Source of the DNA: Oceanospirillaceae bacterium
Lineage (GTDB): Bacteria; Pseudomonadota; Gammaproteobacteria; Pseudomonadales; Oceanobacteraceae
DNA: 38,578 nucleotides
Reading direction: 5' to 3'
Assembly: GCA_024234265.1 (NCBI GenBank)
Contig: JACKOM010000018.1
Location: forward strand, 1 to 38,578
This document shows, piece by piece, positions 15,659 to 23,474 of this stretch. The translations under genes and the position numbers were made by a program. Position 1 is the stretch's first letter, and each line of letters starts with the position of its first letter. The notes beneath the pieces were generated by a model. That model was given only the letters and a program-made list of their open reading frames with translations, made no database searches and was not told the DNA's origin.

Positions 15659-16250
15659 CCATTATGTCCTCAAACTCTGCATCTGTTATGTCTGGCTGGA
15701 ATGCATCCATTAACCTGGTGATCTCATCATCTGTCAGGTTGTTATATCTGTTCAGATCCAATGTGGCCAGTTTATTGGTGTCCACCTGGATGACCAAAAT
15801 ATTTTGGTGTTGCCCCAGATCATCCGGGTTGATGTGGTCTGCCTCCTGCATCTTGAAACCATACGCATCCACCAGGATTTTGTACAGTGGGGCCAGCAGC
15901 TTTGCATTGGCTTTGATGGCCTCATCATCTTTGCTGAGCACTTTGATCTTGTGCCACACATCATCAATCAGCATTCTGCGGGCATAGTCTTTTGCTGGTT
16001 TTCTGATGGGTCCAAACAGATGCTGCGCCTCATGGATCAAACGGTACGTGCTGGTGCGATGCATGGCAGGCCACTTTTTTCTCAGCATTTTGCTGACTGT
16101 TGCGAGGTCTTTGTATTGCATCAGCAGCCGGTCAGTGATCTCTATTTTTTGCACCTTCTCACGCAACTCATCACTGAGTTCCACGCTTTCATCACCCTGC
16201 AGATATGCCAGGATGATGTCAGTGTCTGTTTGTTTTTTGGTCAGGTTCAC
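15651..16250 (-). CDS. terS: Terminase small subunit candidate
   Basis: 199 aa, directly upstream of the large terminase with an 8-nt overlap. The N-terminal half has an HTH-like region (MQYKDLATVSKMLRKKWP, HRTSTYRLIHEAQ), suitable for DNA recognition, followed by helices and an acidic C-terminus (DDEITRLMDAFQPDITDAEF) that could contact the large subunit. Start is a GTG forming a GTGA overlap with the upstream gene. The assignment depends on position plus the HTH-like region. Confidence 0.65.
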   Translation of the reverse strand: MNLTKKQTDTDIILAYLQGDESVELSDELREKVQKIEITDRLLMQYKDLATVSKMLRKKWPAMHRTSTYRLIHEAQHLFGPIRKPAKDYARRMLIDDVWHKIKVLSKDDEAIKANAKLLAPLYKILVDAYGFKMQEADHINPDDLGQHQNILVIQVDTNKLATLDLNRYNNLTDDEITRLMDAFQPDITDAEFEDIMDE

Positions 16251-16840
16251 GCTGTCAGCTTTTTCAGGGTTTCATATTCTGCCAGCTTGTGCTCCAGTTT
16301 GGCCTGCCACTCCTGCAGCTGTTTGGCTGATTTTGCACCGGTGCTGATCTTCTTTTTTTGGTTGCTGATGTAACTGGCCACTAATAGTTTTTCTTTGATC
16401 AACCGGGCCTGATCCCATCCCTCAAATGTGCGCACAGCCTCCGGTGATTTGGCTGGTTTTGGCAGTTGGCCGGTGGCCTCCCATGTATCTATCAGATCCC
16501 ACAGCTGCTCAACCTCATCCATGGTGCTCAGTATTTCCATGGCATGCTGCAGCCGCTCACCGTCTGTGGCCAGATGCCTGAGCTGTGCATGCAGGTGGCT
16601 GCACCGTTTGTACTTTGCCCGCCACTGCTCTCTGGCTTGCTTCACGGCCTCCGGTTCTGTGCGCTTACCATTTCCGGCCTGCAGCACACTGGTGAGCTCG
16701 GTGACCATGCGCTGGACCAGCAACTCATTTGGATCAATCTGCAGGGCATAAAACAAAATAGGGTCTGTGCCATGCTCAGCATACAGGTTGATGCCAGCGA
16801 TCACATCAGCCGGGTTTTGCAGCCATTTGTCCAGCATCAT
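16247..16840 (-). CDS. Helical protein of unknown function in the packaging operon
   Basis: 197 aa, not recognised. Charged and almost entirely helical, with a coiled-coil-like C-terminus (SAKQLQEWQAKLEHKLAEYE). Start taken at ATG 16840, which overlaps the upstream stop as TGATG; GTG 16843 is in frame. It lies between a glycosyltransferase and terminase genes. A packaging accessory role is possible but unproved. Confidence 0.55.
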   Translation of the reverse strand: MMLDKWLQNPADVIAGINLYAEHGTDPILFYALQIDPNELLVQRMVTELTSVLQAGNGKRTEPEAVKQAREQWRAKYKRCSHLHAQLRHLATDGERLQHAMEILSTMDEVEQLWDLIDTWEATGQLPKPAKSPEAVRTFEGWDQARLIKEKLLVASYISNQKKKISTGAKSAKQLQEWQAKLEHKLAEYETLKKLTA

Positions 16841-17868
16841 CACAGGCTCAATAAACTGGTTACCAGATCAATGCGCTTACCCTTGTTGGTGCGTTTGCGC
16901 TCATCATTGAGCAGCTGCTGCTCCCTTACCAGGTCTTTGTATGTGTTTGGCTGATACCATTTTTGGTAAATGGCCTCCAGCTGGTCAGTCATGTTGCCCG
17001 GCTCATAGCCAAACTGATGACCCCACCAGTCAGGCCCTACAGATGACATACCTGCCAACAAACACTCCTGATGGAAAATGTCAGATTTTGCCCGGTTGAA
17101 ATCATTGTCAGCCAGCGGGTAGATGCCCACGTCTGCAATATTACCCTTGCTCATCATCATCAGGTAGTCAATAATTTCCATGATGTGATGGTCTATGACA
17201 CGGATGCCCGCTGACCGAAATACATTGATCACATGGTGGGGCACCCATCCCACACAGATCAGCTCCACCTGCGGTTTGGTTTTGCACCATTCCACTATCT
17301 CATCCACTTGTGACTCCCAGTCTGCCTCATGCGTCTGGCTGCCTCTCCAGAATAACCGGAAGGCACCTGACCTGTCTGCAGATGGTTTTGCATAGGGCAG
17401 ATTGATGGGCAAATAGTTTTCAATGACCTGAATGGGGTGCAGGTCCGGGCTTCTGTATTTTGAAAACTGATCTGCCAGCCCCCGTGTGCTCACTGTGACG
17501 ACATCAGCATACTGCAGAAAATTTTTGATCTGCTGTTTGGCCTGTGGTGTTTCATACACTACATGACCTGGGTTGTCTGGCGGCACCCGCAGCAGGTTGT
17601 CATCATAATCCACCCAGGTTGGAACCCGGTTTGGGAAATTCGAGCAGGCCACCAGTTTTTGCCAATGCTGCGGTGTAAATGGCCGCTGGAAAAATGCCAG
17701 ATCCCACATGCCGATGGTCAGCCAGTTCAGCCTGTCCTGACCATCCAGGCTCATTGGAAAATCTACCAACTTTTGCAGCTCATTCATAACGCCCCAGCCT
17801 CTGTAAAAACTGGTGCCATCAGTAGGATCAGGAGCGGTGATGTTGATTTTTCTCAAATTGTTATCCAT
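16840..17868 (-). CDS. GT-B-type glycosyltransferase
   Basis: 342 aa. Features of GT4-like (GT-B) enzymes: an N-terminal Rossmann-like part with VPTWVDYDDNL, YADVVTVSTRGLADQFSKY at the end of the first domain, then AFRLFWRGSQTHEADW opening the second domain and IADVGIYPLADNDFNRAKSD resembling the donor-binding E-x7-E region. ATG 17868 follows the -7 box by 5 nt, so the message is probably leaderless. It heads the terminase operon, an unusual place, and could glycosylate a virion protein or host glycan. A second glycosyltransferase of a different fold lies at 3628-4371. Confidence 0.75.
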   Translation of the reverse strand: MDNNLRKINITAPDPTDGTSFYRGWGVMNELQKLVDFPMSLDGQDRLNWLTIGMWDLAFFQRPFTPQHWQKLVACSNFPNRVPTWVDYDDNLLRVPPDNPGHVVYETPQAKQQIKNFLQYADVVTVSTRGLADQFSKYRSPDLHPIQVIENYLPINLPYAKPSADRSGAFRLFWRGSQTHEADWESQVDEIVEWCKTKPQVELICVGWVPHHVINVFRSAGIRVIDHHIMEIIDYLMMMSKGNIADVGIYPLADNDFNRAKSDIFHQECLLAGMSSVGPDWWGHQFGYEPGNMTDQLEAIYQKWYQPNTYKDLVREQQLLNDERKRTNKGKRIDLVTSLLSL

Positions 17869-17873
17869 GTTGG

Positions 17874-17909
17874 CAAATGTGGTACACGGTGTAGCGGGCT
17901 GAAAGGACA
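17874..17909 (-). promoter_or_regulatory. Phage promoter of the glycosyltransferase-terminase operon
   Basis: TGTCCTTT (17909-17902), 20 nt, CACATTTG (17881-17874), then 5 nt to ATG 17868. The upstream box begins 1-2 nt after the T-run of the terminator at 17917-17938. Confidence 0.8.
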
Positions 17910-17910
17910 C

Positions 17911-17938
17911 AAAAAAATGGCCGGGTTGCCCCGGCCAT
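17911..17938 (-). terminator. Strong intrinsic terminator of the capsid operon
   Basis: Perfect 9-bp stem ATGGCCGGG/CCCGGCCAT with a GCAA tetraloop, followed by seven T on the minus strand. It lies 20 nt after the stop at 17960. Confidence 0.95.
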
Positions 17939-17959
17939 CCACATGGAAACGCCCACCGC

Positions 17960-18178
17960 TCAGGTTGGTTTTTCTTCTTCTTTTACTTTGGCTTTTGGTT
18001 TGCCTTTGACGAGGTGCGGGAGACCGCGTTCACACAGCTTCTCAGCTTGTTGTAACGTGAGCTCGCTGAAAGTGATCGTGCCATAGTGTGGCACGTACAC
18101 CTTGTCAGCTGAGGGCTTCTTGCCGAATTTAAATCCGGCATCGGTCACCTCTTTACTCAGTTTGGCTGGCTTGATCAT
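17960..18178 (-). CDS. Small basic phage protein, last gene of capsid operon
   Basis: 72 aa, not recognised. N-terminus MIKPAKLSKEVTDAGFKFGK, middle YGTITFSELTLQQAEKLCERG and a Lys/Glu-rich C-terminus. The ATG makes an ATGA overlap with the structural gene upstream; the frame is open further upstream but that would overlap by more than 50 nt. Small genes in this position often act in head completion, but nothing in the sequence fixes this. Confidence 0.6.
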   Translation of the reverse strand: MIKPAKLSKEVTDAGFKFGKKPSADKVYVPHYGTITFSELTLQQAEKLCERGLPHLVKGKPKAKVKEEEKPT

Positions 18179-18708
18179 GATGTAGGAATGTCTCCGGTCA
18201 TGAATGCGCCACCAGGCACATTGCTGATCCACTTGATGGTCACATCCAGTTTGACCGTGCCATCTTCACCCACGGTGCCGGTGCTGCCGTCTGCACTTTC
18301 CAGCATAGCAGGCAGGTCATAGCTTTCACCGGCCACAATGGTATCACCATTGATCAGCGGAATGCCTAACGCCAGACGGCTGTTAAGGATCTTTTTGATG
18401 TTGGCTTTTGCCTCATTGCCGGATGACCCGGACGGCACAAACAGGCTGCCCGAATAGGAGCACTCAAATGCGCTGCCTATTTTGGTGCTTTCGATCTTGC
18501 CGGTTTTCGGTATGAAATCCCACTCATTGAATGGGGTGGCACAGACAAAATCATGTTCCACGGTGACCTCCTCCACATCTGTGGCAGGTGCTGCAGGCAG
18601 CTCCGGCCAGGTAGTGATGTTGTCACTCCAGTTGATTTTGATTTTGAGCCCCGTGCCTGGCATGTTCTGCAGGCCATCACGGTAAACTACATTGGTCAGT
18701 TCTGACAT
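18175..18708 (-). CDS. Virion structural protein (major tail or decoration protein candidate)
   Basis: 177 aa, beta-rich and acidic: LKIKINWSDNITTWPE, a Pro/Ala linker PAAPATDVEEVTV, then EHDFVCATPFNEWDFIPKTG and AFECSYSGSLFVPSG. Composition and place in the capsid operon suggest an abundant virion protein, either the tail tube protein or a head decoration protein. It carries copy 2 of the 34-bp exact repeat (18563-18596), which encodes APATDVEEVT. The same peptide appears in the -1 frame at 3141-3174. Confidence 0.55.
   Translation of the reverse strand: MSELTNVVYRDGLQNMPGTGLKIKINWSDNITTWPELPAAPATDVEEVTVEHDFVCATPFNEWDFIPKTGKIESTKIGSAFECSYSGSLFVPSGSSGNEAKANIKKILNSRLALGIPLINGDTIVAGESYDLPAMLESADGSTGTVGEDGTVKLDVTIKWISNVPGGAFMTGDIPTS
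18563..18596. repeat. 34-bp exact direct repeat, copy 2
   Basis: Identical to 3141-3174, including all third codon positions, inside the coding sequence of a structural gene. Confidence 0.9.
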
Positions 18709-18710
18709 GG

Positions 18711-19007
18711 TTATGCGATTTTGCGGATGACCGTGCTGCCGATCTTGACCAGGTGCTCCAGCAGTTGCTGGTCATGGTAAAGTTCATCAGCTGTGTGCAC
18801 GGTTTTCCGAGTTTGAAAACGGGTTTTTACAATTTCATATTGATGCCCGGCAACCATCAGCACACCCGGTTTTTTGACCGGCTGCTGCGCCTGGATCTCA
18901 GCACGGGTCTGGTTGACCAGCTCCTGCGCTTTTACCAGGTCAGCAGGTGATGGGTGGGGAAACTTGCCCCACCCGGTCACCTTGCTGATGTTTTTTTTGT
19001 CGGTCAT
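18711..19007 (-). CDS. Small head-operon protein, unknown
   Basis: 98 aa between the major capsid gene and the structural gene at 18175. The N-terminal half is helical (SPADLVKAQELVNQTRAEIQ); the C-terminal half has VLMVAGHQYEIVKTRF and TADELYHDQQLLEHLVK. Not recognised. A head completion role fits the context only. Confidence 0.55.
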   Translation of the reverse strand: MTDKKNISKVTGWGKFPHPSPADLVKAQELVNQTRAEIQAQQPVKKPGVLMVAGHQYEIVKTRFQTRKTVHTADELYHDQQLLEHLVKIGSTVIRKIA

Positions 19008-19019
19008 CCTGGTATGCTG

Positions 19020-20090
19020 TTAGGCAACATCAGATACCTTGATGGCATCCAGGTCTGCGATCTGGAAACCAACGGCACCCAGTGCACGCACTTCAATGAT
19101 GTTGCGAGTTTCGGTTGCATACATTTTCAGCCCCTTGCCATCTGTTCCCCATGCCAGGTTGCCCGGTACGGTAGCAATCAAACGGCCGCTGTTGCCCATC
19201 CAGCTGCAGGCTTTGAGCCTGATGTTGGTGTTGTCCATGACATACTCATTGACAGCACGGGGCTGGAATGTGTAGCCATAGGTGGCACGATAGTCAGCAG
19301 TGAATGCATCAAAGCTGTCATAACTCATCAGGATGCTTGCGCCCTTTGTGTTACGCATCCAAACGGGCAGTTCACCGATCATGTCCAGGATGGCATCTAC
19401 ACCATTGGCACTGACAGCACCGGTGGTGACCTCTGTGATGTCTGTGTCATCAATAGCGGTCTGCAGATGGGTCAGCCAGCCATTGGTGACATCTGCAGCA
19501 GCGGATCCGCCGGCATTCCGCACACCATTACCGGCCACACTGTCATTGACCTGTGCCCAGAAATCCTCTCCATACTTGTCAAGCATGACCTGATAAAACG
19601 GTTTATCCTCACCACTGGCCAGGTAGGTATTGCGGAACTCCTCAAAGTCAATGTCAAAATCCCATTTGCCTGCATGTGCGGTCAGGGTTCTGTCAGTGAA
19701 TGTGGGCTCATTGCCGTTGGTGGCTGCAGCTTTTGCATAGGGACGGATATTACCGGCAGATGCCAGCCTGGTCAACACCACGGGTGCCTGCAGGTTGCGG
19801 TAAAACTTATAAAAATTATCACCAGCGATCTCCAGCATATTGACATGCTTTCTCAGTACATCACCACCAAACTGCACAAATGCAGATGTGATGGCACTGA
19901 CATCAGGGCTATTGACAAACAGCGCACCGGACACGGCCGGGCCATTGATCAGGTTGATGGTGAGCACACCGGCAGCAACTGCTCCGGCAGACTGGATCAG
20001 GGTGAGCCCTGTGGTCATAGCCACCACCGGTGCCCCGGCAATGGAAAACAGCACCAGGGCCATCAGCGAAAGAAAAACGGATCTTTTCAT
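19020..20090 (-). CDS. Major capsid protein (HK97-fold candidate) with signal-like N-terminus
   Basis: 356 aa, follows the S49 protease and scaffold genes, the normal place for the major capsid protein. ITSAFVQFGGDVLRKHVNML, DFDIDFEEFRNTYLASG, DFWAQVNDSVAGNG and a C-terminal region with ILMSYDSFDAF and GYTFQPRAVNEYVMD are consistent with an HK97-type shell protein. The N-terminus is odd: MKRSVFLSLMALVLFSIAG plus small residues (APVVA) looks just like a secretion signal. It may act as a propeptide removed by the phage protease. ATG 20090 was chosen because the longer frame starts inside the scaffold gene. Confidence 0.75.
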   Translation of the reverse strand: MKRSVFLSLMALVLFSIAGAPVVAMTTGLTLIQSAGAVAAGVLTINLINGPAVSGALFVNSPDVSAITSAFVQFGGDVLRKHVNMLEIAGDNFYKFYRNLQAPVVLTRLASAGNIRPYAKAAATNGNEPTFTDRTLTAHAGKWDFDIDFEEFRNTYLASGEDKPFYQVMLDKYGEDFWAQVNDSVAGNGVRNAGGSAAADVTNGWLTHLQTAIDDTDITEVTTGAVSANGVDAILDMIGELPVWMRNTKGASILMSYDSFDAFTADYRATYGYTFQPRAVNEYVMDNTNIRLKACSWMGNSGRLIATVPGNLAWGTDGKGLKMYATETRNIIEVRALGAVGFQIADLDAIKVSDVA

Positions 20091-20125
20091 GATTGGTTGA
20101 TTGATTTGTTTTTTGTTGGTGTTGG

Positions 20126-20533
20126 TTATTTTTTGCCCCACAGTTTGGCATTTTCAGCCGCCTCTGCATCTGCACTGGTGTACAGTGGATGGCCGGGGCC
20201 AAATGTGTTGCCGGTTTCAGGCTCAGGGTCATCATTAGCCTCAGCACCGGATCTGCCTGGTGCTTTCAGCTCAGCCTCCAGCTCAGCAATGCGCTGATCA
20301 CGGGCAGTGATGGTTTCATTGGCTGTGTCCAGGTCTTTTTGTGCTGTTTCCAGCTTGCCTGTCAGCTCAGTATTATCGGTTTTCAGCTGCTCCAGGTTGC
20401 CCAGGGCCTCATCCAGTTTGTCAGCCTGCTCAGCGGTAAATGTGGGGCTTTGGGTAGCCTCATCAACTTTCACCACTGATTTGCCGATGCCAAAAGTAGC
20501 GGCAAAAAATGCCACGATGTTGGTCCATTTCAT
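20126..20533 (-). CDS. Scaffold protein candidate
   Basis: 135 aa. After a hydrophobic start (MKWTNIVAFFAATFGIG) comes a continuous coiled coil rich in Glu, Leu, Lys and Thr (LEQLKTDNTELTGKLETAQ..., ARDQRIAELEAELK), and then a Gly/Pro/Asp-rich end with HPLYTSADAEAAE. Length, coiled coil and position between prohead protease and capsid gene are those of a phage scaffold. ATGA overlap with the protease gene. Confidence 0.75.
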   Translation of the reverse strand: MKWTNIVAFFAATFGIGKSVVKVDEATQSPTFTAEQADKLDEALGNLEQLKTDNTELTGKLETAQKDLDTANETITARDQRIAELEAELKAPGRSGAEANDDPEPETGNTFGPGHPLYTSADAEAAENAKLWGKK

Positions 20534-21435
20534 ATCAGAAAGGTTGTTTGGTTTTGTATTGATTTGGAAATTGAAATTTTGCTATCCATCAGGCCAATGA
20601 CCTGATCCATTGTGGCAATGCCATCAATCAGACCAGCTGCCTCTGCTGCTTTGGCGGTGTACGCCTTGCCCTTGTATGCATCCGGGTCAGTGATCTTTTC
20701 ACCTCGGCTTTCCTTAACAGATGCCAGGAAAATGGCATTGATCTCATCCACATAAGCCTGCAGCTTTTCAGGCTTGCCTGCCAATGCCTCACGCACCTCA
20801 ATATTTTTCTGGGTGCTGTCTGTGGCATACAGCTCCAGCAGTTTGATGCCCATTTGCTCCAGCTGTTTGGAATAATCAGCCACGGTAACAAACGTGCCCA
20901 CGCTGCCGGCCTTGCTCATCTGGTCCACACAATAGATCTCTGTGCAGGCAGCGGCAATTTCATACATGGCACTGCAGGCCATGCCGTCAATGACACCTAT
21001 GACAGGCTTGTCAGCTTTGCGGATGGTCTGCACCATGCGCTCACCGGCTCCTGCCTGCCCACCAGGACTGTCCATCAGCAGGATCACCCCGGTGATGTTT
21101 GGATTGGCCAATGCTCTGGCCAGTAAGTCATTTTTAGTGATTGTGCCCGCTGTGCCTCTGCTGCCCTGGTCATATTTGGTGACCACGCCACTCAGGCTAA
21201 TGATGGCAATGCTGCCTTCCGGTGCATTTTCCGGTGGAGCAGCCTCTCCATATTCACTGACCACATACACTCCTGATGCGGAAATGCGGGCATCACATTC
21301 CAGCTCTCTATCAGCAATGGACATGACCGGCCGGAACGGATCAGATATGACTGATGCAGCCAATGGCAAAAGACCGGAAACCTCTGCCGGATCCAACGCC
21401 CAAACACCTGATAAAATGCTGGCTGCTATTTTCAT
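20530..21435 (-). CDS. Prohead maturation protease, peptidase family S49 (SppA/gpC-like)
   Basis: 301 aa. The core carries the S49/ClpP-like fold: GSIAIISLSGVVTK opens the first strand, GVILLMDSPGGQAGAG forms the oxyanion strand, and IDGMACSAMYEIAAAC contains the expected nucleophile (S155), followed by KAGSVGTFV. The lysine partner should lie in the helix after SKQLEQMGIK. The enzyme cleaves scaffold and capsid N-termini during head maturation. ATG 21435 lies 5 nt after the promoter -7 box. Confidence 0.88.
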   Translation of the reverse strand: MKIAASILSGVWALDPAEVSGLLPLAASVISDPFRPVMSIADRELECDARISASGVYVVSEYGEAAPPENAPEGSIAIISLSGVVTKYDQGSRGTAGTITKNDLLARALANPNITGVILLMDSPGGQAGAGERMVQTIRKADKPVIGVIDGMACSAMYEIAAACTEIYCVDQMSKAGSVGTFVTVADYSKQLEQMGIKLLELYATDSTQKNIEVREALAGKPEKLQAYVDEINAIFLASVKESRGEKITDPDAYKGKAYTAKAAEAAGLIDGIATMDQVIGLMDSKISISKSIQNQTTFLI

Positions 21436-21440
21436 TGGTG

Positions 21441-21476
21441 CAATTTTATGTACAGTATTTTAGACAGCAAAGGACA
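21441..21476 (-). promoter_or_regulatory. Phage promoter of the capsid operon
   Basis: TGTCCTTT (21476-21469), 20 nt, TAAAATTG (21448-21441), then 5 nt to ATG 21435. The upstream box starts 3 nt after the stop of the preceding gene, with no terminator between. Confidence 0.7.
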
Positions 21477-21479
21477 GCT

Positions 21480-22598
21480 TTATTGTATGACGTAGCTGGC
21501 GGTTATGTTGACCTTAAATGTGGTGGTATTGCTGGGTCGGTATTCCACATAAATCAAATCACTGGTTGCATCTGCATACACACGGCCGGGACCACCGCTG
21601 CCATTTATTGGGGTGATCCAGCTCATATTTCCTATAACATCCTGGCTGGCGGTAAAATCTGATGTGAGTCCGGCCGGTAGTGTAAAACTTGCGGTCGTTA
21701 ACGTGCTGCTGCTTGTAGCATTAATATCCACTTTAATATTAATCCAGACCATATTCCCATAGCTCATATAATGGCCGTAAACCGTTCCAAAGGTTGCGCA
21801 ATTTGAAACATTTGCAGCAGTTGGTGTGTAGGTTCCTGCTGCCAGGTTTGCTGCGGTCAGATCCCCTGTAATATCAACTGCATCCGCATCAATTTCAAGC
21901 GATGTTCCATCGTTTGCGATTGTGAACTCGGTTCCATCTTGGTCTAATTTTAGAACAGCGGGATTGTCGTTGTTCTGTATTTCAAACCCGCCTCCGTTCA
22001 TAAAAAATGTATGTTCACCGAGCTCATTCTCAGTGAACCTCAGAGTTGCTGCATTAACTCTAAAATCATCAGGATGAACTGACAGGTTCTGAATTAAAAA
22101 ATTCTCGGATTCGTCCATATGAACGTACCACTGTGTATTTCCTGTCCAGTTAAAAAACCTTATTCCACTCTTGGCAATACTACCCGCTTGCAACTGAATC
22201 TCTGCGTTTCCTTCTAATGCTTCCAACCGAAGCATTGCCCATGATGGCAATACCATAGGCGAACTTTCATTCCTTATTCGGATGCCGGCTCCGTATCCGG
22301 CATACATTCCATCATCAAACAGCACATATTCAGATTGAGAAATTGAACCATCGGAAGCTCCAAACAAAACCTGATTTTCAGTAAACCCAGATCTATAAAG
22401 ATCACCATCACCATTTATCAATAGTGATGACCCAGATCCAGATAAATCAGTAATTCGCACATTACCATCAAGTATGGTGCTGTCTGCCACCCGAATATGC
22501 TGCTGAAAATAGGGGCTGTGAATGATGTTTGCCCACATCTGGGCCTGCGAAACGGTGGTCAGCAGCACAGCGGACACTAAAATGATCAGTTTTCTCAT
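21480..22598 (-). CDS. Tail fibre/adhesin-like protein with signal peptide
   Basis: 372 aa. The N-terminus MRKLIILVSAVLLTTVSQAQ is a standard Bacteroidota signal peptide. The rest is beta-rich with repeated short strands (TILDGNVRITDLSGSGSSLL, LFGASDGSISQSEYVLFDDG) like fibre shafts, and a C-terminal domain starting at about YTPTAANVSN, with YMSYGNMVWINIKVDI and SDFTASQDVIGNMSW, resembling phage fibre tip or receptor-binding domains. No intramolecular chaperone motif was seen. ATGA overlap with the upstream gene. A signal peptide on a phage fibre-like protein is unusual, so it may instead be shown on the infected cell's surface. Confidence 0.6.
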   Translation of the reverse strand: MRKLIILVSAVLLTTVSQAQMWANIIHSPYFQQHIRVADSTILDGNVRITDLSGSGSSLLINGDGDLYRSGFTENQVLFGASDGSISQSEYVLFDDGMYAGYGAGIRIRNESSPMVLPSWAMLRLEALEGNAEIQLQAGSIAKSGIRFFNWTGNTQWYVHMDESENFLIQNLSVHPDDFRVNAATLRFTENELGEHTFFMNGGGFEIQNNDNPAVLKLDQDGTEFTIANDGTSLEIDADAVDITGDLTAANLAAGTYTPTAANVSNCATFGTVYGHYMSYGNMVWINIKVDINATSSSTLTTASFTLPAGLTSDFTASQDVIGNMSWITPINGSGGPGRVYADATSDLIYVEYRPSNTTTFKVNITASYVIQ

Positions 22599-23431
22599 AG
22601 ATTTTTGATTATGGCATAAAATGTTGCGTCCTGCGGGGTAGTAAAATCGAATGTCACCCTGCCGGTTGTCGGGTTGTATGCTGTTATGTTATTTTGACCG
22701 GAAGCCGCCCCTGTGTTGTACCACTCAAGGTGCAGCTTTCCCAGCCACATTTCCATATCCGTTGGGGCATCTGTGCTGCCCCGGCCAATCAGGTCATCGT
22801 GCTGATAGTACGTTGACCCGGAAGGCACAGTGCCTCTGTGAAAGATCATGGTTTCTGGTATTGTAAATGATCCACCGCCCTCCACGGTGGTGTAAATGGT
22901 TTCACCATCAGGCTCATAAATGGTCACAGTGGTGCCGGATGTGTCAGGCAGCTCAGCCTGATAAAAGAATGCAGGCAGTTTTGATTTGGCAGAAAACCGG
23001 ATGTTATACCCTGCCTGGTTGCCGCTGCCCAGGTTCTGGCTGGTTTCTGAAAAATCAAAAAATGCCGGGCTTTCCAGGCTGCCAATGATGCGCCTGCTGC
23101 CGTTATGGTCTTTAGCCAGCACAATAAACTGGTGGCCCTGCATTTCAGAAAAATTATAGGTGGCAGTGGCTGTCAGTTTCGGGTAGAAACCCTGCACCTC
23201 CAGAGCATTAAACTCACCCTGTGAGCCCCTTTGCATACTTCCCCCATAGTTGCTGGTGCGGATCAAAAACTCACCGGTTAGCCAGCTGTAGCCAGCGGCC
23301 AGGGTGATGTTACCACTCACTGAGCCTGTGATGGCTTCCGGAATATCATTGACACCCTCAACGGGGCAAAACTCCACCTGCACCAATCCGGGCAGGTTCT
23401 GATAGCCATCAAACAGCTCAAAACTATCCAC
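22595..23431 (-). CDS. Virion protein, tail-tube-like candidate, GTG start
   Basis: 278 aa, beta-rich. VQVEFCPVEGVNDIPEAITG and HQFIVLAKDHNGSRRIIGSL followed by GNQAGYNIRFSAKSKLPAFF recall a group of Bacteroidota phage structural proteins with a 'D-x-NG-x-xR-x-xG' strand pair. The C-terminus (DEMWLGKLHLEW-like part through FYAIIKNL) looks like an attached binding domain. The GTG start lies 4 nt after a -7 box, matching other leaderless genes here. It pairs with the fibre-like gene in a two-gene operon. Confidence 0.5.
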   Translation of the reverse strand: MDSFELFDGYQNLPGLVQVEFCPVEGVNDIPEAITGSVSGNITLAAGYSWLTGEFLIRTSNYGGSMQRGSQGEFNALEVQGFYPKLTATATYNFSEMQGHQFIVLAKDHNGSRRIIGSLESPAFFDFSETSQNLGSGNQAGYNIRFSAKSKLPAFFYQAELPDTSGTTVTIYEPDGETIYTTVEGGGSFTIPETMIFHRGTVPSGSTYYQHDDLIGRGSTDAPTDMEMWLGKLHLEWYNTGAASGQNNITAYNPTTGRVTFDFTTPQDATFYAIIKNL

Positions 23432-23435
23432 CCCA

Positions 23436-23471
23436 CAAAAATGTGGAGTGGGGTAGCGGTGATAAAGGACA
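23436..23471 (-). promoter_or_regulatory. Phage promoter of the two-gene fibre operon
   Basis: TGTCCTTT (23471-23464), 20 nt, CATTTTTG (23443-23436), then 4 nt to GTG 23431. Confidence 0.8.
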
Positions 23472-23474
23472 GGT

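Noticed and set aside
18954..20297. Long plus-strand open frame (over 440 codons) opposite the capsid genes
   Set aside because: It is antisense to protease-scaffold-capsid genes with clear content, has Cys/His/Ile-rich low-quality composition, and is a by-product of codon bias. Similar plus-strand frames at 9072-10028, 29089-29961 and 30676-31755 were rejected for the same reason.
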